A model generated the notes under the pieces. It was not told where the DNA came from. It worked only from the letters and a program-made list of their open reading frames with translations, and ran no database searches. This document shows, in pieces, positions 22,632 through 30,766 of a DNA stretch of 41,542 nucleotides. Numbering within the stretch: position 1 is the stretch's first letter; every line of letters starts with the position of its first letter. The DNA is from Candidatus Pelethomonas intestinigallinarum (GTDB lineage Bacteria; Bacillota; Clostridia; Oscillospirales; Oscillospiraceae), in contig DVGP01000262.1 in assembly GCA_018712665.1 (NCBI GenBank), positions 1-41,542 on the forward strand. Reading direction: 5' to 3'. The position numbers and the translations under genes are program-made.

Positions 22632-24251
22632 ATGGATCTGAAAAGAGAGAAGCGGCGGGTGTATCTGTGGTGCTTCGCCCTGCTGCTGGCCCTGTGGCTG
22701 GCGCTGCTGGGGGCGTTTTCAGCCTATATGCTCGCCAACGCCAGAAGGCAGGAGCGGCAGCGGTTCAAGGATAACGCCAACGCCCTGGGCGAGGCGCTCC
22801 AGGACGCCAGCGACCAGGATTTGCCGCCCGCCTACGGCGACTGGCTGTCTATCGTACGAACCTACGAGGGGACCAAAGGGATCGCGGCGGCACTCTTCAC
22901 CAGCGACGGACAGCTGGAATGGCATATGGACCCGCCGGGACAGTGGACCGTGGAACTGTCCAACTCCACGGACTATTTGGGACAGAGCCACGGTGAGGTG
23001 GACATTGCGCAGTGGTTCAGTGCGGAGGACCTCCGGGAGATCATGGCGGCCGCCCAGGCCCAAGGTGGGTTCCGTGTGCCCCTGGTCCTGGAGGATGTGA
23101 CCCTCACCGCCGGCGGAGAGATAGTCCCCCGGGCCCTGGCTCTGCGGACCTCCGGCGGGGACACGGTGCTGACCATCGCCAACGACAGCTATGGCCAGTC
23201 CTGGGAGGCCACCTACGCCTTCGGATACATCCGACCTCTCGGCGGCGTGAGGACCACTGACGCCCTGGCAGCGGCGGCCAACAGCCGGGTGATCCGGGAT
23301 CTTCAAGCTATCGCCGCGGACCCGTCCGTTCTGTGGGCCCCCGGGGCGGACTACCCGCGATACCTCGGCGGGAAGACCACTGTGGACGACACAACGGTGA
23401 CGGAGCGTCCCTGGGGCCCGCTGGACCGGGTCTACATCGCCCAGACGACCGATCCCATCCGCCCCGACTGCTGGCTGGTGATAACGGGCATGTCGGATGT
23501 GTGGGGCGCGGCGGGCCCCTATTGGCTGGCCACCGCTCTGATCAGTCTGGCGGGGTTCCTGCTGGCGGCCTGGCTGCTGGCCCACATGACCTGGAAGGGG
23601 CAGCGGGCCCACCTGCTCTATGAGCGCCGCCGGCGGGAGACCGCCGCCGCCATCACCCACGACCTGAAAACGCCGCTGGCGGTGATCCGGGCCTGCGCCG
23701 AAAATCTGGCGGAGGCGGCGCCCCCGGACGGGCAGGGGGACTACGCCGCGGAGATCATCCGTCAGACCGAGGGGATGGACCGGTCCCTGCTGGACATTCT
23801 GGAGCTGGACCGGCTGGAGGGGCAGGCGCCGGTCCTCCAGCTGGAGGACGTACCGCTGGAGGAGGTGGTCTCCCGACAGGTGGAGGCCCTGCAGCCCCTG
23901 TGGCCGGAGATCCAGGTCGTCCAGCAGGTGTCCGGCACGGTCCGGGCAGACCGGGCGGCACTGTCCCGGCTGGTGGAGAACCTGCTGCGGAACGCCCTGG
24001 AGCACAGCGACGGGACCGTCCAGGTCCAGGGGGACGAGACGGTTTTGACGGTGTACAACACCGGCCTGCCCATCCCCGAGGAGGACCTGCCCCGGATCTG
24101 GGAGCCCTACTTCAAGGGCGACGCCGCCCGGCGGGGCGGCTCCGGCCTGGGGCTGTCCATCGTGGCGGCGGCAGCCCGGGACCACGGCTGGCGGTGGGAG
24201 GCCGCCAACGGCGACGGCGGCGTGACCTTCACCATCCGCTTCAAAGCATAA
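22632..24251 (+). CDS. Sensor histidine kinase, partner of the adjacent response regulator
   Basis: A 539-residue membrane kinase. A transmembrane segment lies near residues 12-34 and a second near 295-318, leaving a roughly 260-residue extracytoplasmic sensor of unknown ligand. The cytoplasmic part has the H-box ITHDLKTPLAVIRAC (phosphorylated His343), the N-box VENLLRNALEHS, and the G-box GGSGLGLSIV. All key residues are present, so it is probably an active kinase and phosphatase. The start lies in the overlap-like junction with the response regulator (GGAGGAGGAG before it), so the two are coupled. The extracellular domain does not resemble a common sensor by eye. Confidence 0.92.
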   Translation: MDLKREKRRVYLWCFALLLALWLALLGAFSAYMLANARRQERQRFKDNANALGEALQDASDQDLPPAYGDWLSIVRTYEGTKGIAAALFTSDGQLEWHMDPPGQWTVELSNSTDYLGQSHGEVDIAQWFSAEDLREIMAAAQAQGGFRVPLVLEDVTLTAGGEIVPRALALRTSGGDTVLTIANDSYGQSWEATYAFGYIRPLGGVRTTDALAAAANSRVIRDLQAIAADPSVLWAPGADYPRYLGGKTTVDDTTVTERPWGPLDRVYIAQTTDPIRPDCWLVITGMSDVWGAAGPYWLATALISLAGFLLAAWLLAHMTWKGQRAHLLYERRRRETAAAITHDLKTPLAVIRACAENLAEAAPPDGQGDYAAEIIRQTEGMDRSLLDILELDRLEGQAPVLQLEDVPLEEVVSRQVEALQPLWPEIQVVQQVSGTVRADRAALSRLVENLLRNALEHSDGTVQVQGDETVLTVYNTGLPIPEEDLPRIWEPYFKGDAARRGGSGLGLSIVAAAARDHGWRWEAANGDGGVTFTIRFKA

Positions 24252-24287
24252 GGTCTCAGACACCATAGACACCACGATAACAAGAAA

Positions 24288-24319
24288 AAAGTCCGCCGGA
24301 GACATCCCCGGCGGACTTT
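24288..24319. terminator. Terminator-like hairpin after the histidine kinase (first of a duplicated pair)
   Basis: AAAGTCCGCCGG (24288-24299) pairs with CCGGCGGACTTT (24308-24319). An A-tract before and T-tract after allow function in both directions. The same stem recurs at 24520-24554 with a different loop. Confidence 0.75.
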
Positions 24320-24519
24320 GCATCGTGTCAAAAAGCCTCGCAGAGTTTCGCCGCCTGCAGGCGGCGAAAGAAAATGAAATCGTTTTTCCGGCGGCGTGTA
24401 CGTCGGAAAAACACTTCGCGCGAAGCGAGCGTCGCAGGGACCGCCATCAGCGGTCCCAAGGCGCAGAGCGCAGCGGATCCCCCTTGGCGGAAAAGGCGTC
24501 AGCCTTTTTCGACAGTCTC
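24320..24519. repeat. Multi-hairpin intergenic element bracketed by duplicated terminators (MITE-like)
   Basis: About 200 bases without a gene, packed with palindromes: a perfect 24-base palindrome at 24346-24369, a 9-bp stem at 24382-24412 around GTTTTTCCG/CGGAAAAAC, CTTCGCGCGAAG (24414-24425), an 8-bp stem at 24437-24457 around GGGACCGC/GCGGTCCC, and GCGC-AGA-GCGC (24461-24471). Its ends resemble inverted repeats: GTGTCAAAAAGCCT (24325-24338) against AGCCTTTTTCGACAG (24501-24515). No open frame with protein-like content is visible. It is probably a non-autonomous mobile or structural-RNA repeat. A similar plan occurs at 32781-33001. Confidence 0.6.
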
Positions 24520-24556
24520 AAAAGTCCGCCGGGGAATGTCCCCGGCGGACTTTTTT
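24520..24556. terminator. Terminator-like hairpin facing ireB (second of a duplicated pair)
   Basis: A 15-bp perfect stem (24520-24534 with 24540-24554, loop AATGT) flanked by As and six Ts. It ends 12 bases before the ireB stop, so it can terminate that minus-strand gene as well as rightward transcripts. Confidence 0.85.
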
Positions 24557-24566
24557 GCTTATGCGG

Positions 24567-24812
24567 TCATTTCAGCAGATAGTTCCGCACCAGGATCTGC
24601 AGCAGCTCGTCCCGGTCCACCTTGCGGATCAGGGTCCTGGCCTGGTTGTGGTTGGTGATGTAGGTGGGGTCCTCGGAGAGGATGTAGCCTACGATCTGGT
24701 TGATGGGGTTGTAGCCCTTCTCCTCCAGGGCCTTGTAAACCGTGAGCATGATCCGGTGGATCTCAGCGTCCTGCTCTCCGGTGAAATCAAACTTGCGGGT
24801 GTAATCGTCCAC
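24567..24812 (-). CDS. IreB-family regulatory phosphoprotein (UPF0297)
   Basis: An 81-residue protein with the IreB pattern: DYTRKFDFTGEQDAEIHRIML, then ALEEKGYNPINQIVGYILSEDPTYIT and the C-terminal NHNQARTLIRKVDRDELL. In enterococci IreB is a substrate of the PASTA kinase IreK and affects cephalosporin resistance; that is family knowledge. The start is GTG at 24812 (DDYTRKF directly after), with AAGGTGG about 7 bases upstream. The neighbour in many Firmicutes is the Holliday-junction resolvase RuvX (YqgF), absent here. It is transcribed alone from a good promoter, and the second hairpin downstream ends it. Confidence 0.9.
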   Translation of the reverse strand: MDDYTRKFDFTGEQDAEIHRIMLTVYKALEEKGYNPINQIVGYILSEDPTYITNHNQARTLIRKVDRDELLQILVRNYLLK

Positions 24813-24843
24813 TCCTACACCACCTTCTTTCCAAATTATCTTT

Positions 24844-24872
24844 AGTATACTCACTTTTTTCGGCGGTGTAAA
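24844..24872 (-). promoter_or_regulatory. Promoter of the IreB-family gene
   Basis: On the minus strand TTTACA (24872-24867) and TATACT (24849-24844) are separated by 17 bases, with a leader of about 25 bases. Confidence 0.7.
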
Positions 24873-24962
24873 GAGAAAAAAACAGAATGTTACACAAGTG
24901 TAATATTCGACAATTTTTTCCAGCCCGCCCCCGGCGCGGGCGCCTGAGCGGGGCCTCCCGCC

Positions 24963-25478
24963 TCAGTACTCCACGCCCCGCCGGGCGGCCACGCCCCGGT
25001 CAAAGGGGTGCTTGACCTTCCGCATCTCGGTGACATAGTCGGCCCGGTCCAGCAGCGCCTGGGAGGGTCCCCGGCCGGTGAGGACCACCTCCAGCCCCTC
25101 CGGGGCGCTGTCCAGCAGCGCCAGCAGCCGGCCCTCGTCGATGAGCCCGGCGGCGCAGGCCCCCAGGGCCTCGTCCAGCACCAGCAGGCCGTACCCGCCC
25201 GCAGAGGCCTTCTCCCAGGCAGTCTCCAGAAGGCCGCTGTAGTAGATCCCGGCCTCCTCCCGCTCCTCCGGGGAGAGGGTCCAGGTGAAGCCGAAGGCCC
25301 TGGTCTGGGGGACCACCTCCGCCCCCTCCGTCCGGGACAGGGGGGCCAGCTCCGAGGAGGAGCCGTCCTTGAGAAACTGGAGCACCAGGGCCCGGCAGCC
25401 GCTGCCCGCGCAGCGCAGGGCCAGGCCCATGGCGGCGGTGGTCTTGCCCTTCCCGTCTCCGCAGTAGATGTGTACCAT
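24963..25478 (-). CDS. cobO: Cob(I)yrinic acid a,c-diamide adenosyltransferase
   Basis: A 171-residue ATP:corrinoid adenosyltransferase of the CobO/BtuR (CobA) type, which transfers the adenosyl group of ATP to cobalt(I) in vitamin B12 synthesis or salvage. The Walker A CGDGKGKTTAA (residues 6-16) is the hallmark. It is followed by ALVLQFLKDG, and by GLLVLDEALGACAAGLID, which holds the Walker B, and VVLTGRGPSQALLDRADYVTEM near the end. Length is a little short of the usual 190-200, with a truncated N-terminus as in other clostridial forms. It starts 20 bases after pncB; GGAGGAG precedes the ATG. No other B12 genes lie here, so its source of corrinoid is not visible. Confidence 0.9.
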   Translation of the reverse strand: MVHIYCGDGKGKTTAAMGLALRCAGSGCRALVLQFLKDGSSSELAPLSRTEGAEVVPQTRAFGFTWTLSPEEREEAGIYYSGLLETAWEKASAGGYGLLVLDEALGACAAGLIDEGRLLALLDSAPEGLEVVLTGRGPSQALLDRADYVTEMRKVKHPFDRGVAARRGVEY

Positions 25479-25498
25479 GTTCCGCCTCCTCCCCGGGA

Positions 25499-26932
25499 TC
25501 AGTGGTTGTTCCGCTCCAGCAGTTCGTGCTTCACGTCCCAAAGCTTCTGGCTCAGGTCCACATAGTAGTTGTGGGGATAGTCGAAGCGCTTGACCTCCTC
25601 CCACAGGGTATCCACCTGCTGGGCGCAGTAGGCCTTGATCTCCTCCAGGGAGGGCAGGTCGTAGACCAGCTCGCCGTCTTTGAAAATGGGCACCTGGAGC
25701 TCCTTGGCGGTGAAGTCGTAGACCTCCTTCTTCTTCCAGGTGGCGTCGGGGTCGAAGATGACCAGGGATTTGGAGTCGTCCACCGTCTCGTCCCACACGG
25801 TGAGGTAGTCGGCGATGGCCTTGCCGGTGTCGTTGCCGTAGAAGCGGTAGAGCTTCTTGAAGTGGGGGGTGGTGATCTTGGTGACGTTCTCGCTGATCTT
25901 GATCTTGGGCTCGATGGTGCCGTCGGGGCGCTCCACCGCCGCCAGCTTGTACACCCCGCCGAACACCGGCTCGCTGCGGGCGGTGATCAGCCGCTCGCCC
26001 ACGCCGAAGCTGTCCACCTTCGCCCCCTGGAGCAGCAGGTCACGGATGAGCATCTCGTCCAGGGAGTTGCTGACGGTGATGGTGCAGCTCTCCCACCCGG
26101 CGGCGTCCAGCATCTTCCGGGCCTCCTTGGTCAGGTAGGCGATGTCGCCGGAGTCCAAACGGATGCCGCACTTGGTGATGCCCCGGGGCCGCAGGACCTC
26201 GTTAAAGGCCCGGATAGCGTCGGGCACGCCGCTCTTCAACGTGTTGTAGGTGTCCACCAGCAGCACAGCGTTGGTGGGATAGATCTCGCAGTAGGCCTTG
26301 AAGGCCTCGTACTGGCTGGGGAACATCTGGACCCAGGAGTGGGCCATGGTGCCGGCGGCGGGGACCCCATAGAGCTGGTCGCTGATGGCGCAGGCGGTGC
26401 CCGCCGCGCCGCCGATGTAGGCGGCCCGGGCTCCCGCCACGGCGCCGTCCACCCCCTGGGCCCGGCGGGAGCCGAACTCCAGAACGGCCCGGCCCTGGGC
26501 GGCCCGGACCACCCGGTTGGCCTTGGTGGCCACCAGGCTCTGGTGGTTGACGCACAGCAGGGCGAAGGTCTCGATGAGCTGGGCCTGGGCCGCCGGGGCC
26601 CGGACGGTGATCAGGGGCTCCCCGGGGAACACCGGCGTCCCCTCCGGCACCGCCCAGATGTCCCCGGTGAAGCGGAAGTCCCGCAGGTAGTCCAGGAAGT
26701 CCTCCTGGAACATGCCCTTGCTCCGCAGGTAGGCGATATCGTCCTCGTCGAAGTGCAGGTCCTGGATGTACTCCACGAGCTGCTCCAGCCCCGCCGCGAT
26801 GGCGAAGCCGCCGCCGTCGGGGACCCGGCGGAAAAACAGGTCGAAGTAGGTGATGCTATCCTGCATCCCCTGGCGGAAGTAGCCGTTGGCCATGGTCATC
26901 TCATAGAAGTCGAAGAGCATGGACAGGTTCAT
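25499..26932 (-). CDS. pncB: Nicotinate phosphoribosyltransferase
   Basis: A 477-residue NAD-salvage enzyme joining nicotinate to PRPP to give nicotinate mononucleotide. Seen: the family start MNLSMLFDFYEMTMANGYF, FFRRVPDGGGFAIAAG, FGSRRAQGVDG, GTMAHSWVQMF (the conserved active-site His region), and CGIRLDSGDIAYLTKEAR (phosphoribosyl-binding). The ATG at 26932 is preferred because the family begins at this methionine; an in-frame ATG at 26950 has its GGAGGG 13 bases away, too far, and neither site is strong. It is the first gene of an operon with cobO. A pyridine-cofactor gene beside a B12 gene is unusual but may just reflect shared control of cofactor salvage. Confidence 0.92.
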   Translation of the reverse strand: MNLSMLFDFYEMTMANGYFRQGMQDSITYFDLFFRRVPDGGGFAIAAGLEQLVEYIQDLHFDEDDIAYLRSKGMFQEDFLDYLRDFRFTGDIWAVPEGTPVFPGEPLITVRAPAAQAQLIETFALLCVNHQSLVATKANRVVRAAQGRAVLEFGSRRAQGVDGAVAGARAAYIGGAAGTACAISDQLYGVPAAGTMAHSWVQMFPSQYEAFKAYCEIYPTNAVLLVDTYNTLKSGVPDAIRAFNEVLRPRGITKCGIRLDSGDIAYLTKEARKMLDAAGWESCTITVSNSLDEMLIRDLLLQGAKVDSFGVGERLITARSEPVFGGVYKLAAVERPDGTIEPKIKISENVTKITTPHFKKLYRFYGNDTGKAIADYLTVWDETVDDSKSLVIFDPDATWKKKEVYDFTAKELQVPIFKDGELVYDLPSLEEIKAYCAQQVDTLWEEVKRFDYPHNYYVDLSQKLWDVKHELLERNNH

Positions 26933-27026
26933 TGTCTTTTCTCGTCCCATAGGTCGGTACCGTCCCTCCGTATGGACTGGCCCGGCCCGCCGCGGCGGGG
27001 CCGGCCTGCCAAAGATATTCCCCTAT

Positions 27027-27054
27027 AGTATATCTTTTTTTCCAATTTTTGCAA
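27027..27054 (-). promoter_or_regulatory. Promoter of pncB-cobO
   Basis: On the minus strand TTGCAA (27054-27049) and TATACT (27032-27027) are separated by 16 bases. It runs back to back with the pantothenate kinase promoter. Confidence 0.65.
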
Positions 27055-27062
27055 CGATAGAA

Positions 27063-27091
27063 TTGACAATTTTTTGCCAATCCCTTAATAT
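27063..27091 (+). promoter_or_regulatory. Promoter of the pantothenate kinase gene
   Basis: Consensus TTGACA (27063-27068), 17-base spacer, then TAATAT (27086-27091); the -10 box is only a moderate match. Confidence 0.5.
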
Positions 27092-27121
27092 TGTACCTGA
27101 CTTTGACTGGGAGGGATCGCT

Positions 27122-27949
27122 ATGTCCGTCATCCTTGGAATCGATATCGGCGGGTCCACCACCAAGATCGTGGGCCTGCGCCCCGACGGGTCCCACATCG
27201 CCATGCACCGGGTCCAGGCCCAGGACCCCATCACCAGCCTGTACGGGGCCCTGGGGAACTTCCTGTTCACCAACGGTTTGCAGCTGTCCGACGTGGACCG
27301 CATCGCCCTGACCGGGGTGGGGGCCTCCTACGTGGACGGGGACATCTACGGTATCCCCACGGAGAAGGTGGACGAGTTCGCCGCCGTGGGCACCGGAGGG
27401 CTGGCCCTCAGCGGCCAGGAGAAGGCCGTGGTCATCAGCATGGGCACCGGCACCGCCTTCATCTGGGCGGAGAGGGGCGGCGAGATCCGCCACCTGTGCG
27501 GCTCCGGCGTGGGGGGCGGCACCCTGGCCGGCCTGTGCTCCAAGCTCTGCGGCACCCGGAAGTACGCCCAGATCGTCAAGCTGGCCGCCGACGGGGACAT
27601 CAACAACATTGACCTGACGGTGGGGGACATCACCCGCAACAGCCACCCCTCCCTGCCCCTGGACATCACCGCCGCCAACTTCGGCAACGTCTCCGACAGC
27701 GCCACCGCCGGGGACTTCGCCGCCGGGGCCATCAACATGGTCCTCCAGTCCATCGGCACCACCGCCGTCATGGCCTGCCGGGCCTGCGGCTGCGAGACTG
27801 TGGTAGCCACGGGCTTCATGTCCACCCTGCCCCAGGCCCCGGAGTGCTTCGCCCTCTTCACCCGGCTCCACGGCGTCCATTTCATCATCCCCAAGAACGC
27901 CACCTTCGCTACCTCCATCGGCGCCGCCCTGTGCAGCGGCAAGGAGTAG
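27122..27949 (+). CDS. coaW: Type II pantothenate kinase
   Basis: A 275-residue ASKHA-fold kinase that phosphorylates pantothenate with ATP in coenzyme A synthesis. Seen: GIDIGGSTTKIVG (6-18, phosphate-binding loop), then TGVGASYVDGD, MGTGTAFIWA and CGSGVGGGTLAGLCSKLCGT, all usual for type II (CoaW, staphylococcal) enzymes. The late FMSTLPQAPE and FIIPKNATFATSIGAALC complete the fold. Length 275 is close to the family's 265-280. The ATG at 27122 has GGGAGGGATC close upstream. It is a single-gene transcript with a good terminator; the bidirectional gap to pncB places two cofactor genes side by side. Confidence 0.92.
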   Translation: MSVILGIDIGGSTTKIVGLRPDGSHIAMHRVQAQDPITSLYGALGNFLFTNGLQLSDVDRIALTGVGASYVDGDIYGIPTEKVDEFAAVGTGGLALSGQEKAVVISMGTGTAFIWAERGGEIRHLCGSGVGGGTLAGLCSKLCGTRKYAQIVKLAADGDINNIDLTVGDITRNSHPSLPLDITAANFGNVSDSATAGDFAAGAINMVLQSIGTTAVMACRACGCETVVATGFMSTLPQAPECFALFTRLHGVHFIIPKNATFATSIGAALCSGKE

Positions 27950-27962
27950 ATCCGAGACAACA

Positions 27963-27998
27963 ACACGCGGCCCGGAGCGAACGCTCCGGGCCGCGTGT
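27963..27998. terminator. Terminator after the pantothenate kinase gene (shared with the converging LCP gene)
   Basis: A 17-bp perfect stem (27963-27979 with 27982-27998, AA loop) followed by TTTTCC on plus. It is among the strongest hairpins in the window. Confidence 0.88.
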
Positions 27999-28023
27999 TT
28001 TCCAACAAAGCCGCCATCGGTTG

Positions 28024-29076
28024 TCACTCGGCGGAAAAAATGTCCAGGTCATCGGCGGTCCTTTCCTCCACATAGGGGTTGAGCAGGTCGTTGACCAGAG
28101 CCAGGACCTCCTCCTCATACAGCCCGTAGCAGTACGACACGCCGCCGTATGTCACCTCCCCGTCGCCGGGGAGGGTGGCGGTGGAGACGTCCTCCTCCAG
28201 GTCCATGCCGATGGCCGACTGGGCCAGCCACAGGAGATTTCCCGCGGACAGATCCGTGTCACAGTGCTCCAGGAAAATGTCCACATACGTGCTGAGCTTC
28301 AGCGGCTGGGAGAGGGCCTTGGCCGCCACCGTCTTCAGCATGGCCTGCTGGGTCCGGGTCCGGCCGATGTCGTAGTCCGGGTAGGCCACGGTCCCGTCCT
28401 GGTTGGTCCGCAGGCGGCACACCGCCAGAGCCTCCTGGCCGTCCAGGTGCCGCAGGCCCGGCTCAAAGTGGATGGACAGACCCTGGTGGGGATCGTCGTA
28501 GCTCATGTGCACCGGTATGTCGAAGTCCACCCCGCCCACGGCGTCCACCAGGGCCACGAACCCCTCCGTCTCCACGGTGAAGTAGTAGTCGATGGGGACG
28601 CCCAGCAGTTGGGAGACCGTCTCCTTCAGGCAGTCCACGCCGCCGTGGTAGGCGGCGTTGATCTTCGGGTACCGGGCGGGGATGGACGCGGGGTCGATGA
28701 GCGTGTCCCGGGGGATGGAGACCACCCCCACGGTCCGGGCGGCGGCGTCGTAGCGGACCGCCATGATGGCGTCGGCGTTCCCGCTGGACTGGTCGCTGGC
28801 GGCCACCAGGAAGACAAAGCAGTCCTCCCGCCGGGTCCAGTGGTCGATCTCCTCCACGGGAGGAGGCGGGTCCTCCGCCCCGGCGTCCGCTGGCTCTCCG
28901 GCGTCCGCCGGCTCCCGGGCGGGCGCCTCCGCCGGCGGCTCCTCCCGGGCCGCCACGGGCTTTTCCTTGACGAGCTGCCAGCACGCCGCCAGGGCGGCCA
29001 GGAGAAAGAGGGCGGTCACCGCCAGGACAGCGGCGCGCTGCCGCCGGGTGACAGGGGCTTTCCTTCGCTGATCCAT
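28024..29076 (-). CDS. LCP-family (LytR-CpsA-Psr) cell-envelope protein
   Basis: A 350-residue membrane-anchored protein. A cytoplasmic basic stretch precedes a transmembrane helix (about residues 16-36), then an Ala/Pro/Glu-rich linker (about 40-80). The LCP domain begins near 85: FVFLVAASDQ, ADAIMAVRYD, GVVSIPRDTLID (conserved Arg-Asp), KINAAYHGG, and CRLRTNQDGT. LCP proteins attach wall polymers such as teichoic acids or capsule to peptidoglycan by phosphotransfer. The ATG at 29076 has GGAGG 5 bases away. It lies downstream of the sigma/anti-sigma pair on the same strand, but a strong hairpin at 29186-29217 and its own upstream region separate it. The substrate is unknown. Confidence 0.87.
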   Translation of the reverse strand: MDQRRKAPVTRRQRAAVLAVTALFLLAALAACWQLVKEKPVAAREEPPAEAPAREPADAGEPADAGAEDPPPPVEEIDHWTRREDCFVFLVAASDQSSGNADAIMAVRYDAAARTVGVVSIPRDTLIDPASIPARYPKINAAYHGGVDCLKETVSQLLGVPIDYYFTVETEGFVALVDAVGGVDFDIPVHMSYDDPHQGLSIHFEPGLRHLDGQEALAVCRLRTNQDGTVAYPDYDIGRTRTQQAMLKTVAAKALSQPLKLSTYVDIFLEHCDTDLSAGNLLWLAQSAIGMDLEEDVSTATLPGDGEVTYGGVSYCYGLYEEEVLALVNDLLNPYVEERTADDLDIFSAE

Positions 29077-29185
29077 ACACACCTCCGACAGGGGCCGGAC
29101 CGGGCGGAGCCGGGCCGGGTACTATATGGATATGTCGATCCCCGTCGAAAAAGGGACAGCGGCGGGAAAAATATCCTGACAGGCC

Positions 29186-29217
29186 GCGGGCCGGGACCCC
29201 GCAAGGTCCCGGCCCGC
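29186..29217 (-). terminator. Hairpin after the anti-sigma gene
   Basis: A 13-bp perfect GC stem (29186-29198 with 29205-29217). It is followed on the minus strand only by GGCCTGTCAGG before a TTTTT further on, so it may terminate weakly or mark a processing site between the anti-sigma gene and LCP. Confidence 0.55.
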
Positions 29218-29235
29218 CCCGCTCCCGCGCCGCCG

Positions 29236-30159
29236 CTACTCGTAGATGGAGTCCAGCATCCGGAGCAGCTCCTCGCGGGTGATGTCGCCGGTGATGCCGC
29301 ACTGGTAATTGTCGACCAGCCACTTTGCCGATTCTCCCCTTGCACTCGTCATGACATAGTGCGTCACACCCCCCATTTCATATGGAGTGGCATTTTCTTC
29401 CTCCGTCTGCCGCCGACTATTGCGGTAACTTTTATCCGTGCGAATTGTGTAATCAATCCACAAAGTGGTATCCTCACAAGTATAATAAGCGGTCACTGTA
29501 CAGGAGGAAGGCAGCTCCGAAGTTATGACAGAATTTAGCGTAAACCGTTCAGGGACCCAGGTAGGAACCAGCGGGATCTCGACGCCGTAGCTGTCCAGTG
29601 CCGTCTGGAGAGAGAAAAACTCCTCCCCATCCTCTCTTCCGCTGTTTCTGGATGACGTCCCGCCACCGATGGAAGGTTCCTTTGCCCAGGAGGTGAAGTG
29701 CTTACCGGCCCAGTTGGTCACGTTTTCCCACAGGTCATACCCGAAGGCCGAGGCGGTGACCGTGGTGGCCAGCAGGAGGGCGGCAATGGCCGCCGCGGCC
29801 AGGGCAGCCCGAGTGAGCCAGCGCACATTACGGCCACGGTGTGGCCGTACAGCCCCCTCCGGCGCCGGAGGGGGCGGGGGCGCCATCCCTGGCGCCCCCG
29901 GCGTTTCCTCCGCCAAGGCCAGAGGCTCACAGGGGTAGTATTTTGTAAGGAACCTCTGCCACGCCTGGTCCACATCGGGGTAGACCGTCCCGGGCCCGGC
30001 GCTCTCCCGCCGGGCCAGCGCCTCCGCCGCCCGCAGTACCGTGTCCGCGCCCAGCCCCTCGCCCTCCGGCAGCTGGCTGTCCAGGCGGAGGAGCTCCTCC
30101 AGCGCCTCCGTGGGCATGGCGTCCAGCCTGTCCCACCGGCCGCGCTCCTGTTCAGACAT
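29236..30159 (-). CDS. Membrane protein with DUF4367-like extracytoplasmic domain, putative anti-sigma factor
   Basis: A 307-residue single-pass protein. Residues 1-110 are cytoplasmic and carry a Pro-rich stretch (PPPPPAPEG); a transmembrane helix lies near 113-137 (ALAAAAIAALLLATTVTASAFG). The outer part (about 180-307) resembles DUF4367, with PTWVPERFTLNSV and ITREELLRMLDSIYE. Such proteins commonly follow an ECF-like sigma gene and hold it inactive until an envelope signal arrives. The upstream sigma gene ends 51 bases away. Part of the coding region (about 29330-29620) is poorer in GC than its surroundings, perhaps from transfer or low expression. The anti-sigma role is inferred from position and architecture. 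Confidence 0.72.
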   Translation of the reverse strand: MSEQERGRWDRLDAMPTEALEELLRLDSQLPEGEGLGADTVLRAAEALARRESAGPGTVYPDVDQAWQRFLTKYYPCEPLALAEETPGAPGMAPPPPPAPEGAVRPHRGRNVRWLTRAALAAAAIAALLLATTVTASAFGYDLWENVTNWAGKHFTSWAKEPSIGGGTSSRNSGREDGEEFFSLQTALDSYGVEIPLVPTWVPERFTLNSVITSELPSSCTVTAYYTCEDTTLWIDYTIRTDKSYRNSRRQTEEENATPYEMGGVTHYVMTSARGESAKWLVDNYQCGITGDITREELLRMLDSIYE

Positions 30160-30210
30160 TCCTCACACCCCCTTCGCTGTTTCTATCAGGTATATGTCCA
30201 AAAACCGCCG

Positions 30211-30705
30211 TCACGGGACAGCGTCCTCCCGCAGCCGCTTCTGGAGCCGCTTCCTGGCCCGCTGCACCCGCTTCTTGCAGGTCTCCAGGGGGATGCCCAG
30301 CTCCTCCGCGGCCTCCAGGATGGTGCACCGGTCCAGGGCAATCCGCTTCAGGAGCCGGAAGTCCTCGCTGTCGGAGAGGTCGCCGTAGAGGGTGTCCAGG
30401 TCCAGCTCCACGTCCGCCGCCCCGCCGTTCTCGTCCAGGACCTCCAGGACGGTCTCCGCCAGCCTCGCCCGCTCCCGCCGGGTGCTTCGGATCACATTTT
30501 TCAGCACGTTCATCAGCCAGCCCTCCGGGTTGTCGCTGGCGAACAGCTTGTCCTCCCGCTCGCAGGCCACCCGGAAGGTGTCCTGCACCGCCTCCTCCGC
30601 CAGGGAGGGGTCGGACATGCCCCGCAGGGCGTAGGCGTACAGTGTGTGGAACATCCTCCGGTAAAGCGTCTCGACCCGTGCGTCCGGCCCGTCCCCTCCA
30701 GGCAT
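30211..30705 (-). CDS. ECF-like RNA polymerase sigma factor
   Basis: A 164-residue sigma-70-family protein with only regions 2 and 4. Region 2 begins VETLYRRMFHTLYAYALRG, with DPSLAEEAVQDTFRVAC (core binding) and WLMNVLKNVIRSTRRERAR. Region 4 has LDRCTILEAAEELGIPLETCKKRVQRARKRLQ, the -35-reading helix-turn-helix. The ATG at 30705 has GGAGGTGAGG upstream; an in-frame GTG at 30726 lies before it and overlaps that site. It is probably the first gene of an operon with the membrane DUF4367-like protein. The regulon is unknown; neighbouring envelope genes are candidates. Confidence 0.87.
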   Translation of the reverse strand: MPGGDGPDARVETLYRRMFHTLYAYALRGMSDPSLAEEAVQDTFRVACEREDKLFASDNPEGWLMNVLKNVIRSTRRERARLAETVLEVLDENGGAADVELDLDTLYGDLSDSEDFRLLKRIALDRCTILEAAEELGIPLETCKKRVQRARKRLQKRLREDAVP

Positions 30706-30737
30706 CTCCTCACCTCCCCGCCGCACTTCGTGCCTCC

Positions 30738-30766
30738 AGTATACGGGAAACCTGCCGCGGCCTCAA
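30738..30766 (-). promoter_or_regulatory. Promoter of the sigma/anti-sigma operon
   Basis: On the minus strand TTGAGG (30766-30761) and TATACT (30743-30738) are separated by 17 bases. It resembles a housekeeping promoter more than an ECF-type one. Confidence 0.5.

Noticed and set aside
24320..24519. Coding interpretation of the hairpin element
   Set aside because: Open frames here are short, lack ribosome sites and translate into compositionally odd peptides; the palindromes explain the sequence better.
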